A stretch of 64,000 bases of DNA, taken from the NCBI RefSeq assembly GCF_003718715.1, contig NZ_CP033465.1, positions 1,364,001 to 1,428,000 on the forward strand. Reading direction: 5' to 3'. A model generated the notes under the pieces. The model saw nothing but the letters and a program-made list of their open reading frames with translations, was not told the origin of the DNA and made no database searches. Position numbers and translations under genes: made by a program. The stretch comes from Clostridium sp. JN-1 (GTDB lineage Bacteria > Bacillota > Clostridia > Clostridiales > Clostridiaceae). Shown piece after piece: positions 8,531 through 17,621 of this stretch. The stretch's first letter is position 1. Every line of letters starts with the position of its first letter.

Positions 8531-9241
8531 ATGGATGTAATTGAGATAAATGTAAAGGTATATATTTTAGAAGATATTACAATAGAAGAGGCACTTGAAG
8601 ATTTAAGCAAATTAATTGACAAATCTTTTTATAAAAACGAAGATTTAAAAAATTTTCATGAAGAAAACATCATGAAAAATTACTGTTTCAACAGTCTGTA
8701 TCCTCTGGATGTAGCAACTAAAATGTATAAGAAAGGCTGTATTTACAATTTTCAGTTGAGATGTATAGGATTAAAATTGAAAAATCACTTTTTAAAGTTT
8801 TTATCTAATGAGTATACTTCAAAGATAAAAGTACTTGTGTGTCAAAGTAAAAATATACTTAAAAAGCCTATAGATAGAATATACAGCATAACTCCTATAA
8901 TAGTTAAAATTCCAGGAAATCAAAAAACTGTATATTGGAGAAATGGACACACTGAAGAAAATTTTTTTGAATATATAAGAACAAGCAGTATAAAAAAGTA
9001 TGAAATTTTAACAGGAGAATCTATAGATAAAAGTTTAAAGTTATTTAGCTATGCAAGAATAGATAATAAGAAGCCAATAGCTGCTAACTTCAAAGGTAAA
9101 AAGATTCTTGGTGACAAAATAACGCTAACGTTAGAAACAAATAGTGATGCCCAAAATATTGCATATATACTGCTTGGAACAGGTACAGCTGATATGTGTC
9201 CAAGAGGCTACGGATTTATGAATTATCAATACATCAAATAG
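8531..9241 (+). CDS. cas6: CRISPR pre-crRNA endoribonuclease Cas6
   Basis: 236 aa. Two ferredoxin-like folds are expected; the C-terminal glycine-rich loop GTGTADMCPRGYGFM is the family hallmark. It cuts within the 30-nt repeat to release crRNAs and typically stays on the 3' hairpin. First gene of a co-directional type I-B operon, 18 nt before cas8b. His60-like residues are not obvious, so the catalytic residue is not assigned. Confidence 0.85.
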   Translation: MDVIEINVKVYILEDITIEEALEDLSKLIDKSFYKNEDLKNFHEENIMKNYCFNSLYPLDVATKMYKKGCIYNFQLRCIGLKLKNHFLKFLSNEYTSKIKVLVCQSKNILKKPIDRIYSITPIIVKIPGNQKTVYWRNGHTEENFFEYIRTSSIKKYEILTGESIDKSLKLFSYARIDNKKPIAANFKGKKILGDKITLTLETNSDAQNIAYILLGTGTADMCPRGYGFMNYQYIK

Positions 9242-9259
9242 AAATAGAGGTGAATATAT

Positions 9260-11014
9260 TTGATAAATGAAATCTGTAAAATATTTAGCAAAGAATATGA
9301 AAAAAGAGGTGATGCTTTAATTGTAGATAACTATATACTTTCACCTGGTGACTATGCCGAGTTTACATTAGATGATAATGGAGATGACATAGAAATATTT
9401 AATATAAATAAAAAAACGGATAAATCACAAGATGACTATAGAAAATTTGCAGAGTTGGACTATGTTAGCGGACTTATTTCAATGAATAAGCCAATAGATC
9501 CAGCCAAGATAATACACAGTAATAATATGTATGCTTTTTATGTTAAAAAAGAAAACTTAGATTCATCTGAAGGAAAATTAAACGTACAAATAATAGATAA
9601 ATATTATGATATTTTAAAAAATCCTGAAATTAAATATAAAGGCAAGAAAAAAAGTCTTGAACTCTATCTAAAGTTCGCAGAAGAAAATGAGGAGCCGGAT
9701 GGAGAGCTTGTAGACAAAATAAGAAACTGGATAAAACAAAATATAGAAAAAATAACAAATCGTATAAAGTTGGATAAAACTTATCTTAAGCTATTCTATC
9801 ATACTGATTTTAAAAGTTATGAAAGAGAAAGTCAAAGATATATAATACCTAATATTTATAATAGCACAGATTATAATGTTAAGATTGATGATAAGGTTTA
9901 TGGTCTGCCGGATTTTAACATGGGATTGAATTCAAAAAAGCCTTATCTAGAAAATAAAACAAGAAAAAGTAAATTACCAGTACTTGTAGATGATAAAAGT
10001 ATTTCCATGGAGAAAAAGTTATTTGATTATTTCATGAATTATTCAGCGGAAAATAAAAACTATATATATGCCAGCGATGATATAGAAGCTGTAAATTCCA
10101 AGGATAATAGAAAGAATGATTTTAATGGATATTTTTTAAGAGTAAACAAGGGAAAAGAAGTTGAAATTGCAGATTATGATTCTATAACTGAGTATAGGTA
10201 TAAATTGAAAAGAAATATAGAAATTATTCCTATAATAGATGAAGGCATTGGAAAAAAGTTTGAATTATCACTAGGCAATTTAGGTAATATATATGAAGTT
10301 AAAAAGAAGATAAGCGAAATATTTTTTAACAAGTACCTGGAAAATAATTTTTTTACAAAGGCAAAAGATATAAATTTGAATGATGCCAAAGTTAAAGAAT
10401 GTCTTTTAAAATATAGGTATGGTTTTTATACTTGGTTCTATAAAGGAGAAGATTTCTTAGTAAACACATTTTGGAACAATATGACATTGTATCTTTTATG
10501 CAATTCCATAGATCAAGGGAATATAAACAAGGCAATAAATCAATTTAATTTAAGGCATGCAGTACTTCAATATTTTAATAATAAAAAGGGAGGAAATAAT
10601 ATGGATAAAGTTATTAAGAATGTTCGAAAGAGTATAGATGAAAAGATAAATATTAAAGAAGATTTAGAGTATAAAGTTGAAATAGAAGATGATGAAGAAT
10701 ACTATTTTTGCATAGGTCAGCTTCTTAAATACTTTTATAGTTTAAATAAATCTTCAAGTAAAAATTATTCTTTTATAAATCCTTTTTTAAATGCAAAAAA
10801 CAATAAATTTATAAAGGAAAAATTAAGAAGGTTATTTATAAAATACAGCTATGCAATACAAAATTCCTTTAGATTTAATAATATGTATTATATGGTTTCA
10901 GCATATAAGTCAAAAGAAGAAATTGATCAGGATCTTATAATAGCAGGTTTTTTATGCCCTAGTTTAATATATAAAAAATCTGAAAAAGAGAATAAAAATG
11001 AGGAGGCAAATTAA
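9260..11014 (+). CDS. cas8b: Type I-B Cascade large subunit Cas8b
   Basis: 584 aa from a TTG start behind GAGGTG. It is called by position between cas6 and cas7, by length, and by its lysine/asparagine-rich large-subunit character (Csh1/TM1802-like). Cas8b recognises the PAM and nucleates the R-loop in the interference complex. The last 137 residues are preceded by a perfect internal ribosome binding site, so the gene probably makes two proteins. The stop is directly followed by the cas7 ATG. Sequence similarity within Cas8 families is low, so the subfamily name is tentative. Confidence 0.8.
   Translation: MINEICKIFSKEYEKRGDALIVDNYILSPGDYAEFTLDDNGDDIEIFNINKKTDKSQDDYRKFAELDYVSGLISMNKPIDPAKIIHSNNMYAFYVKKENLDSSEGKLNVQIIDKYYDILKNPEIKYKGKKKSLELYLKFAEENEEPDGELVDKIRNWIKQNIEKITNRIKLDKTYLKLFYHTDFKSYERESQRYIIPNIYNSTDYNVKIDDKVYGLPDFNMGLNSKKPYLENKTRKSKLPVLVDDKSISMEKKLFDYFMNYSAENKNYIYASDDIEAVNSKDNRKNDFNGYFLRVNKGKEVEIADYDSITEYRYKLKRNIEIIPIIDEGIGKKFELSLGNLGNIYEVKKKISEIFFNKYLENNFFTKAKDINLNDAKVKECLLKYRYGFYTWFYKGEDFLVNTFWNNMTLYLLCNSIDQGNINKAINQFNLRHAVLQYFNNKKGGNNMDKVIKNVRKSIDEKINIKEDLEYKVEIEDDEEYYFCIGQLLKYFYSLNKSSSKNYSFINPFLNAKNNKFIKEKLRRLFIKYSYAIQNSFRFNNMYYMVSAYKSKEEIDQDLIIAGFLCPSLIYKKSEKENKNEEAN
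10601..11014 (+). CDS. cas11: Cas11b small subunit from an internal start in cas8b
   Basis: The sequence AAGGGAGG (10586-10593) stands 7 nt before an ATG at 10601 that is in frame with cas8b. Translation from there gives a 137-aa protein starting MDKVIKNVRKSIDEKINIKE, predicted largely helical like Cas11. Independent translation of Cas11 from the 3' end of cas8 is established for several type I systems, including I-B, I-C and I-D. Here the signal is visible; expression itself is inferred. The codons just before it read KKGG, which may exist mainly to encode the ribosome binding site. Confidence 0.78.
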   Translation: MDKVIKNVRKSIDEKINIKEDLEYKVEIEDDEEYYFCIGQLLKYFYSLNKSSSKNYSFINPFLNAKNNKFIKEKLRRLFIKYSYAIQNSFRFNNMYYMVSAYKSKEEIDQDLIIAGFLCPSLIYKKSEKENKNEEAN

Positions 11015-11944
11015 ATGAAAAGAGTATACGGCGTTATTGGAATTAAATCTATTATGGCAAATTGGAATGCTGATTTTAGCGGTTATCCAAAGACAATTAG
11101 TGATGGATCTATATTTGGAAGTGACAAGGCACTTAAATACAGTATAAAAAAGTATTGGGAAGATACTGGAGAAAAAATACTATATATAAAATCATTCAAA
11201 ACTGACAAAGGCAAGATAAGACCAAGATCTCTTGAGGAAAGATACAATCAAGTATTTGATACAACTCTTACTAAAAAAGATGAAAGTACAATTATACTTA
11301 AAAATTTATTTTCTGCACTCGATGTAAAATCTTTTGGAGCCACATTTGCAGAGGAAGGAAATAATATAGCAATTACAGGAGCAGTGCAGATAGGACAAGG
11401 ATTTAATGTGTATAAAGGTTCCAATGCAGAAGAACAGCAAATACTTTCTCCATTTAGAAGTGATAAAAAACCTAAAGAAGGAAAAGAAGCAGAAGAAGCA
11501 AATCAAAGTACACTTGGAACAAAAATTGTAAGTGATGAGGCACACTATTTGTATCCATTTTATATAAATCCAATTTCTTATAGAGATTATGTAGATATGA
11601 AAGTTACGGAAGGTTATACAGAAGGTGATTACAAAAAATTTAAGGATGGATCATTAATAGGTGCAACTGCATTAAATACAAATGCCAAGGCAGGCTGCGA
11701 AAATGAATTTGCACTATTTATAGAAACAAATGAGGAAACTTATCTTCCAAATTTAACTCAATTTATGGATTTTGATAAAGGAGAAGATAAAGACATAATT
11801 ACTTTTAATTTAGATAAAATATTAGATCAAATTAAAGATGACGTTAAAAGTATAGAAATTTATTATAATGACTACAAGTTAAAACTAAATAACATACCAA
11901 AAGGAGCTAAGCTTTTTAATATATTTACAAGAAAAGAGGTTTAA
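11015..11944 (+). CDS. cas7: Cascade backbone subunit Cas7 (Csh2 type)
   Basis: 309 aa. It begins MKRVYGVIGIKSIMANWNAD and has the RRM-like Cas7 core with the conserved FGATFAEEGNNIAITGAVQIGQGFN stretch in its first half (shown in part). Cas7 polymerises along the crRNA spacer. A Shine-Dalgarno (GAGGAGG) lies in the end of cas8b. A lysine/glutamate-rich loop near 150-165 (KPKEGKEAEEANQ) may be a flexible thumb. It matches the Csh2 subgroup found in clostridial type I-B loci. Confidence 0.88.
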   Translation: MKRVYGVIGIKSIMANWNADFSGYPKTISDGSIFGSDKALKYSIKKYWEDTGEKILYIKSFKTDKGKIRPRSLEERYNQVFDTTLTKKDESTIILKNLFSALDVKSFGATFAEEGNNIAITGAVQIGQGFNVYKGSNAEEQQILSPFRSDKKPKEGKEAEEANQSTLGTKIVSDEAHYLYPFYINPISYRDYVDMKVTEGYTEGDYKKFKDGSLIGATALNTNAKAGCENEFALFIETNEETYLPNLTQFMDFDKGEDKDIITFNLDKILDQIKDDVKSIEIYYNDYKLKLNNIPKGAKLFNIFTRKEV

Positions 11945-11947
11945 GGC

Positions 11948-12694
11948 ATGAAAGTAGTAAGGTTCAAGCTTTCTGGTAGAACTGCATTCTTTAAAAAGCC
12001 TGATGTAAATACTTATTATTATTTTACATATGGTAATATACACAAAATAGCCCTTCTTGGAATAATGGGAAGTATTCTTGGTCTTGGAGGATACAATACA
12101 CAAAGTAGAGATTTTAAAAATAATGTATATCCTGAATTTTACGAAAAACTTAAGGATGCTAAAGTTGCGATAATAACTCTTAATAAGCATGGATATATAA
12201 CTAAAAAAGTTCAGTCATTTAATAATTCTGTAGGATATGCAAGCAAAGAGAGCGGAGGAAACCTCATAGTAAAAGAACAGTGGCTGCAGGAACCAGAATG
12301 GTTGATTTATGTAAAAATAGATAATGTAACAGATGAATTTTCAAATATGATTAAGAAAAATAAAGCTAAGTTTATACCATACCTTGGTACCAATGATCAT
12401 TTTGCAGATATAACTGATGTTAGTGAACTTGAAGTTTGTAAAATAGATGATATAGATAAGGTAGATAGTATTTTTGAAACAGATTATTTTAAAATAGATA
12501 AATACCAAGATGAAGAAGATGATAGTGATACTGCATGGAAGTATACTGAATATCTTCCAGCAGCTCTTGATAAAGATTTAAATCAATATCAATTTTCTGA
12601 TTTTACAGAGACAAATATGTGTATAGAGTCGGTTAGTGAAGGGGTAGATGTATATAAAGACGAGGAATTAGATAAAAATTTATATTTTTTTTAA
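11948..12694 (+). CDS. cas5: Cascade 5'-handle-binding subunit Cas5b
   Basis: 248 aa. The N-terminal strand MKVVRFKLSGRTAFFKKPD and the glycine-rich segment GIMGSILGLGGYNTQ are typical of Cas5 of types I-B/I-H. It caps the 5' tag of the crRNA and contacts Cas8b. It lies 3 nt after cas7, so it is probably translationally coupled. Confidence 0.86.
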   Translation: MKVVRFKLSGRTAFFKKPDVNTYYYFTYGNIHKIALLGIMGSILGLGGYNTQSRDFKNNVYPEFYEKLKDAKVAIITLNKHGYITKKVQSFNNSVGYASKESGGNLIVKEQWLQEPEWLIYVKIDNVTDEFSNMIKKNKAKFIPYLGTNDHFADITDVSELEVCKIDDIDKVDSIFETDYFKIDKYQDEEDDSDTAWKYTEYLPAALDKDLNQYQFSDFTETNMCIESVSEGVDVYKDEELDKNLYFF

Positions 12695-12715
12695 ATTTTG
12701 TAGAGGGTGATTGTT

Positions 12716-15277
12716 GTGTATTTTGATGATGTGGAGATGTTTCATGCAGAATCTTTTATAGATAATTTAGATAGCATATATGCTCATATGGATAGAAATG
12801 ATAAAACTAGAAGAGAAAAACTTATGGAGCATATAAAATTAACCTATAAATATTTTAATTTTATATGCAGAGAAAAAAATTTAAACAATATATTCAGTAA
12901 TTTACAAAAGGATATTTTAAAAGATAAAAGTGAAGATGTAATTTATTTGTGGAAAGAGATGTTTGCAAACACTATATACATGCATGATATGGGAAAAATT
13001 AATCCAGCATTTCAGCATGATAAAATGCTAAATAAATTATACCAAAATAATTCAACAGGGGAGAGAAATCATTCATTACTTGGATCTTATATATATGTAA
13101 GTTATTTCAATGAAAAGATAAACAAAATAAAAAAAAGACATGACAGATTCTATTTAAAATATTTTATGTATTTAAATTCTTATGTAATATCAAGGCACCA
13201 TGGATTTTTGTATAACATAGGAGATTATAAAGAAAAGTTAGAGAACTTCCCAGAAAATTATAAAAAAGAAACTTATTACCCTGATTTAAATATGGATACA
13301 TTGGGAAATGTAGTAATTCATAAATCTTTTTATAATTCACGTGAATATATAAAAGACTGCTTTTTATCAAATGACAGATTAAATTTTACTCTATATATTT
13401 ATTCTAAGCTGCTATTTTCTATACTTACAGCAGCAGACTACTATGCAACATCTCAGTTTATGAATGGAGAAAGGGTAAATGATATCGGAATTATAAATGA
13501 CAAATTGAAAAAAAGGTTTAGTATGGATATAGAAAACTATGATATTTTAAAGAGCATAAGAGACTATGAAAAGAATCCAGTCACTAATGGAAAATATAAC
13601 AATATAAATCAATTGAGATCTGAAATAACTATTGAATCTGAAAAAAATTATTTAAAAAATAAAGACAAAAATATATATTATCTTGAAGCACCAACTGGGG
13701 CAGGTAAAACTATAACATCAATGAATTTAGCAAGACTTATATTAAATTCAGATAGTAGAATAAACAAACTTTTTTATGTATTTCCATTTAACACTTTAGT
13801 TGAACAGACGAAAAATGAATTTATAAAAATATTTAAAAATGATAGTTTGGTAAGAGAAAATATATCTGTTATAAACTCAATAAACCCCATAAAAACGGTG
13901 GATAAAGATGTGTTTGATTTAGATACCAATAAACAAATTGACTATGAAAAATCACTTTTGAACAGAATTTTTATAAATTATCCTTTTGTAATAACCACTC
14001 ATGTCAATTTTTTTAATTCACTATTTGGAACAAGTAGAGAAGAAGTTTTCCCGCTTATAAACATATGCAATTCAGTAATAATATTGGATGAAATACAAAG
14101 TTATAAAAATGAAATATGGAAGGAAATAATTAATTTTTTGGATTCATACTCGGAACTTTTAAATATAAAAGTAATAATAATGTCAGCCACTCTTCCAAGA
14201 TTAAATAAATTAATTAATGGTGACAGCTGTAATTTTACATATTTAATACAAAATAGAAGCAAGTATTTTAAAAATCCGTATTTTAAGGATAGGGTAAAAT
14301 TTGAAATTATTGATTTAGGGCAAGAAATTGAAGAACAATTCCAGAACCTAATGGAAGATATACAATTTGAAAGCAAAGATAACAATAAAATATTGATTGA
14401 ATTCATATTTAAAAAGAAAGCGGATAAATTCTTTGATTACATGAATAAAAATTTTTATAACGATTATGGACATGAAATTGCAATTATGACTGCAGATGAT
14501 AATAAAGTTGACAGAAGTAAAATTGTAAAGATGGCAAAAGATAAAAATAAGAAACTAATTTTAATAGCTACACAGATAATAGAAGCAGGAGTCGATATAG
14601 ATATGGACTTGGGTTATAAAAATATATCTATTTTGGATGCAGAAGAGCAGTTTATGGGAAGAATAAATAGATCGTGTCTAAAAAAAGGCAGGGTGAAATT
14701 TTTTAAAATTGATGATTGCAAAATTATTTACAAAGGTGATGTGAGAAAAGAAAAAGAACTTACCTTAATTCAAGGTGAAATTCAAGAACTTTTAAAAGAA
14801 AAAGATTTTGAAAAATACTATGAAAAAGTTATAGAGAAAATAAGAATAAAAAAACAGGAAAAAAATGATTATGGATATGATGCTTTTATTAAAAGCTTAA
14901 ATTCTATGAATTTTAAAGCTATACAAGAGCATATGAAACTTATAGATAATGATCAAAAAAAATATACTGTATTTATTTCTAGAAAAATAAAAATGGAGAA
15001 TAATGAAGTTATATATGGGGAGAATGTCTGGAATGAATATAAAGAGATTTTAATGGATAACAACATTGAGTATGCAGAAAAGAAAGTAAAACTATCAAAA
15101 ATAAATTCATTTTTAAGCTATTTCATATATAAAGTAAAAGAAATACCACAGCAGTACAATGATTTGCTGGGAAATATATATTACATTTCAGATGGAGAAA
15201 AATACATAAAAGATGGCAGATTTAATCAAGAGATATTTATAGGAGAGGAGATTGATGCAGCAAATATAATATTGTGA
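12716..15277 (+). CDS. cas3: CRISPR nuclease-helicase Cas3 (HD plus SF2)
   Basis: About 853 aa. I prefer the GTG at 12716, 8 nt after AGGG; the longer frame from 12707 would start inside that site. An N-terminal HD nuclease domain has YMHDMGKINPAFQHD near residue 90. The SF2 helicase follows, with Walker A APTGAGKT (about 325-332), the DExH-like box LDEIQ (about 458), SATLP, and the C-terminal motifs QIIEAGVDIDMD and QFMGRINRS. It is recruited by Cascade to unwind and degrade target DNA. Full length, nothing visibly broken. Confidence 0.93.
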   Translation: MYFDDVEMFHAESFIDNLDSIYAHMDRNDKTRREKLMEHIKLTYKYFNFICREKNLNNIFSNLQKDILKDKSEDVIYLWKEMFANTIYMHDMGKINPAFQHDKMLNKLYQNNSTGERNHSLLGSYIYVSYFNEKINKIKKRHDRFYLKYFMYLNSYVISRHHGFLYNIGDYKEKLENFPENYKKETYYPDLNMDTLGNVVIHKSFYNSREYIKDCFLSNDRLNFTLYIYSKLLFSILTAADYYATSQFMNGERVNDIGIINDKLKKRFSMDIENYDILKSIRDYEKNPVTNGKYNNINQLRSEITIESEKNYLKNKDKNIYYLEAPTGAGKTITSMNLARLILNSDSRINKLFYVFPFNTLVEQTKNEFIKIFKNDSLVRENISVINSINPIKTVDKDVFDLDTNKQIDYEKSLLNRIFINYPFVITTHVNFFNSLFGTSREEVFPLINICNSVIILDEIQSYKNEIWKEIINFLDSYSELLNIKVIIMSATLPRLNKLINGDSCNFTYLIQNRSKYFKNPYFKDRVKFEIIDLGQEIEEQFQNLMEDIQFESKDNNKILIEFIFKKKADKFFDYMNKNFYNDYGHEIAIMTADDNKVDRSKIVKMAKDKNKKLILIATQIIEAGVDIDMDLGYKNISILDAEEQFMGRINRSCLKKGRVKFFKIDDCKIIYKGDVRKEKELTLIQGEIQELLKEKDFEKYYEKVIEKIRIKKQEKNDYGYDAFIKSLNSMNFKAIQEHMKLIDNDQKKYTVFISRKIKMENNEVIYGENVWNEYKEILMDNNIEYAEKKVKLSKINSFLSYFIYKVKEIPQQYNDLLGNIYYISDGEKYIKDGRFNQEIFIGEEIDAANIIL

Positions 15278-15292
15278 TTGGGAGAGGCTAAT

Positions 15293-15787
15293 ATGAAAAT
15301 TAACGGTACACTCATAAATTATTATTTTCATTGTAAAAGGCAATTCTGGCTCCATGCCAATAGAATCAATATGGAATATACAAATGAAGATGTAAAGATT
15401 GGAAAAGCAATTCATGAATTAAAAGCTGAAGGAAAGAAAAATGCAGAAATATCCATAGATAATGTAAAAATAGATAAGATTACAAAAGACTATTTGGTTG
15501 AAGTAAAAAAATCTGATGCAGATGTAGAAGCGGTAAAATGGCAGGTACTATTTTATCTCAGCATATTAAAAAGAAAGGGAATAGTTAGAGAAGGAAAAAT
15601 TGAATTTCAGGAGAAAAATAAGCAGAATAAAAAAATAGTATATGTGAGTCTTACAGAAGAAAATGAAAAGAAATTAAAAGAGTTGAATATTGAAATGGAA
15701 AAATTGCTTGAGGAAGATATGCCTCCTAAAGTCGGGAAAATTAAAGGATGCAGAAAATGTGCCTACTATGAATATTGTTATATCTAA
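15293..15787 (+). CDS. cas4: CRISPR adaptation exonuclease Cas4
   Basis: 164 aa from the ATG at 15293 behind GGGAGAGG; the in-frame TTG at 15278 is less likely. One cluster-binding cysteine lies near residue 14 (YYFHCKRQFWLH) and three at the C-terminus (GCRKCAYYEYCYI), the usual 1+3 pattern for a 4Fe-4S cluster. RecB-type nuclease motifs are the GKAIHE region and VEAVKWQVLFYL. Cas4 trims prespacers and selects PAM-containing ends with Cas1-Cas2. Confidence 0.92.
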   Translation: MKINGTLINYYFHCKRQFWLHANRINMEYTNEDVKIGKAIHELKAEGKKNAEISIDNVKIDKITKDYLVEVKKSDADVEAVKWQVLFYLSILKRKGIVREGKIEFQEKNKQNKKIVYVSLTEENEKKLKELNIEMEKLLEEDMPPKVGKIKGCRKCAYYEYCYI

Positions 15788-15813
15788 ACTATATTTTAAG
15801 AAGGTGAGTTTTA

Positions 15814-16818
15814 ATGGCTAGCGGTACTAAATATTTGATGAGTATGGGAGAACTTAAAAGAAAAGATAATTCTGTAGTATTTCATAATGAAAAGGGAAAC
15901 TTTTATCTTCCTATAGAATCACTGCGGGAAATATACTGCATGAATGAAATTACAATAAACAGTAAATTCCTTGATTTTGCAGCAAAGGCTGGCATAGTTA
16001 TTCATTTTTTCAATTACTATGGATATTACAGCGGAACTTTTTATCCAAAAGAAAGTCTTGTAAGCGGCAAGGTCACTATAAAACAAGTAGAGGCTTTTTT
16101 GAATAATAGGAATTATGTAGCAAAATCATTTGTCAGCGGCATAGGTGAAAATATATCTCAGGTACTATATCATTATTATAGACATGATAAAAAAGAAGTA
16201 GAACCTACAATTGAATGGATAAGGGAAAAGGTCCCAGAGTATATGGAAGATCCTAATTTAGGGATAAAACAGATATTGAGAGTTGAAGGGGAAATATGGC
16301 AGAGATTTTATGAATGTTTTAAATACATACTGCCTGAAGATTTTATACTAAATAAAAGGGTTAAGAGACCGCCGGATAATCCTATAAATGCACTTATATC
16401 ATTTGGTAATTCAATATTATATTCTAAAACTGTATCTCAAATTTATAATACTCATTTAAATCAGACAATAAGTTATTTACATGAACCATCTGAAGGAAGG
16501 TTTTCTCTAAGTCTTGACTTATCTGAGGTATTTAAACCTGTAATAGTTTATAGAACAATTTTTGATTTAGTTAATACAAAACAAATTCAAGTGAGCAAGC
16601 ACTTTGATAAGAAATACAATTACTGTCTTTTAAATGAGGAAGGAAAGAAAGTATTTGTACAAGCAATTGAACAGAGATTTGAAAGTGTTTTTGATCACAA
16701 GAAACTTAAAAGGAAAGTAAGTTACAAGACAGCCATAAGACTAGATGGATATAAACTTATAAAATATCTGGTGGAAGGTGAAGAGTTTAAACCTTTTAGC
16801 TTGAAAAATATGATGTGA
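15814..16818 (+). CDS. cas1: CRISPR integrase Cas1
   Basis: 334 aa, typical of type I-B Cas1. Likely metal ligands are Glu158 (RVEGEIW), His223 (YLHEPSEG) and Asp235/Glu238 (SLDLSEVF). It integrates spacers at the leader-repeat junction together with Cas2. It has its own AAGGTGAG site 26 nt after cas4. The intact motifs suggest the adaptation module is still functional. Confidence 0.95.
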   Translation: MASGTKYLMSMGELKRKDNSVVFHNEKGNFYLPIESLREIYCMNEITINSKFLDFAAKAGIVIHFFNYYGYYSGTFYPKESLVSGKVTIKQVEAFLNNRNYVAKSFVSGIGENISQVLYHYYRHDKKEVEPTIEWIREKVPEYMEDPNLGIKQILRVEGEIWQRFYECFKYILPEDFILNKRVKRPPDNPINALISFGNSILYSKTVSQIYNTHLNQTISYLHEPSEGRFSLSLDLSEVFKPVIVYRTIFDLVNTKQIQVSKHFDKKYNYCLLNEEGKKVFVQAIEQRFESVFDHKKLKRKVSYKTAIRLDGYKLIKYLVEGEEFKPFSLKNMM

Positions 16819-16832
16819 TTTGGAGGATTGCC

Positions 16833-17117
16833 ATGGGAAAAAATTTTAACTTCAACTATGCATTTTTATTTTATGATGTAAATGAAAAAAGAGTAAATAA
16901 AGTATTTAAAATATGTAAAAAGTATTTTCATCACCATCAAAATTCTGTTTTTAGAGGAGCAATAACCCCTTCTAAAATGATAAAGTTGAAAAGTGAACTG
17001 AATAAAATCATAGAAGACAGTGATTTTGTTACAATAATAAAACTCATGAATGACAGCTGTTTTGATGAAGAAACTTTAGGCACAAATGATAAAAACACCG
17101 AAAATTTAATACTATGA
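16833..17117 (+). CDS. cas2: CRISPR adaptation protein Cas2
   Basis: 94 aa from the ATG at 16833 with GGAGG 7 nt upstream; a GTG at 16815 overlapping the cas1 stop is less likely. The first beta-strand ends with the family aspartate (YAFLFYDVNEKR). It is the dimeric scaffold of the Cas1-Cas2 integrase. Last gene of the operon, followed by a terminator and then the array leader. Confidence 0.93.
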   Translation: MGKNFNFNYAFLFYDVNEKRVNKVFKICKKYFHHHQNSVFRGAITPSKMIKLKSELNKIIEDSDFVTIIKLMNDSCFDEETLGTNDKNTENLIL

Positions 17118-17178
17118 TTTTCCCAACCTCTTTAAGCTTTAAATGGGCTGCAATGCTTTGAGTCCATTTGTTACAGTG

Positions 17179-17216
17179 AAACTAGCTTAGTATATTGATA
17201 TTAGGCTAGTTTTTGT
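17179..17216 (+). terminator. Terminator of the cas operon
   Basis: AAACTAGC (17179-17186) pairs with GCTAGTTT (17205-17212) and runs into a T-rich tail. It separates cas transcription from the array leader. Confidence 0.75.
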
Positions 17217-17272
17217 GTTTCAAATAATGTTAATAATATAAAATGGAGGAGGGGGATATTTGGTTTATATAA

Positions 17273-17320
17273 GGTAAACATTAACATGTAATGTACACAT
17301 TCATGGGTTTGGGGTCTTCT
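17273..17320 (+). repeat. Degenerate repeat plus trailer fragment upstream of the leader
   Basis: This stretch (AACATTAACATG, then AATGTACAC and GGGTTTGGGG) aligns with the far trailer of the array (25569-25615), which has AACCATAACATA, AATGTACAC and GGGTTTGGG in the same order. It looks like the tail of an earlier array, since deleted, that lay between cas2 and the present leader. Confidence 0.6.
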
Positions 17321-17621
17321 GACAGTTATCCTTTTAAGTTTTGTAAAAGACAGCTCTAGTGGGTAAGGTTGTTAAAAGCTAAGGAATGATTTTAAAATAT
17401 ATATGATTTAAGTAGGTATTATATTGAGTTAAAATTAAAAACACTTTTCCAACCAATTTTTAAAATAAAAGTGCCTTAAGTCATTGAAATACAATAGTTT
17501 AAAGAACATTTTTGGTTCAGTTACTAAAAAACTAAAAACGATTGGAAAAATTTCAACTAAACTCTTTATTATCAATACTTTTAGGATTATAATAAAAATA
17601 AAGAATGCCTATTTTACACTA
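17321..17621 (+). promoter_or_regulatory. CRISPR leader
   Basis: An AT-rich, gene-free stretch of about 300 nt runs directly into the first repeat at 17622. It is on the cas2 side, opposite the decayed repeats, so it is the insertion end and carries the array promoter. The last ~80 nt (from about 17540) recur next to the lone decayed repeat at 36.6 kb, marking them as conserved leader sequence. Confidence 0.8.

Noticed and set aside
12707-12715. GTG at 12707 as the cas3 start
   Set aside because: It lies within the ribosome binding site that serves the GTG at 12716.
17243-17278. Shine-Dalgarno-like GGAGGAGGGGG after cas2
   Set aside because: The following TTG frame stops after five codons; no gene can be supported.
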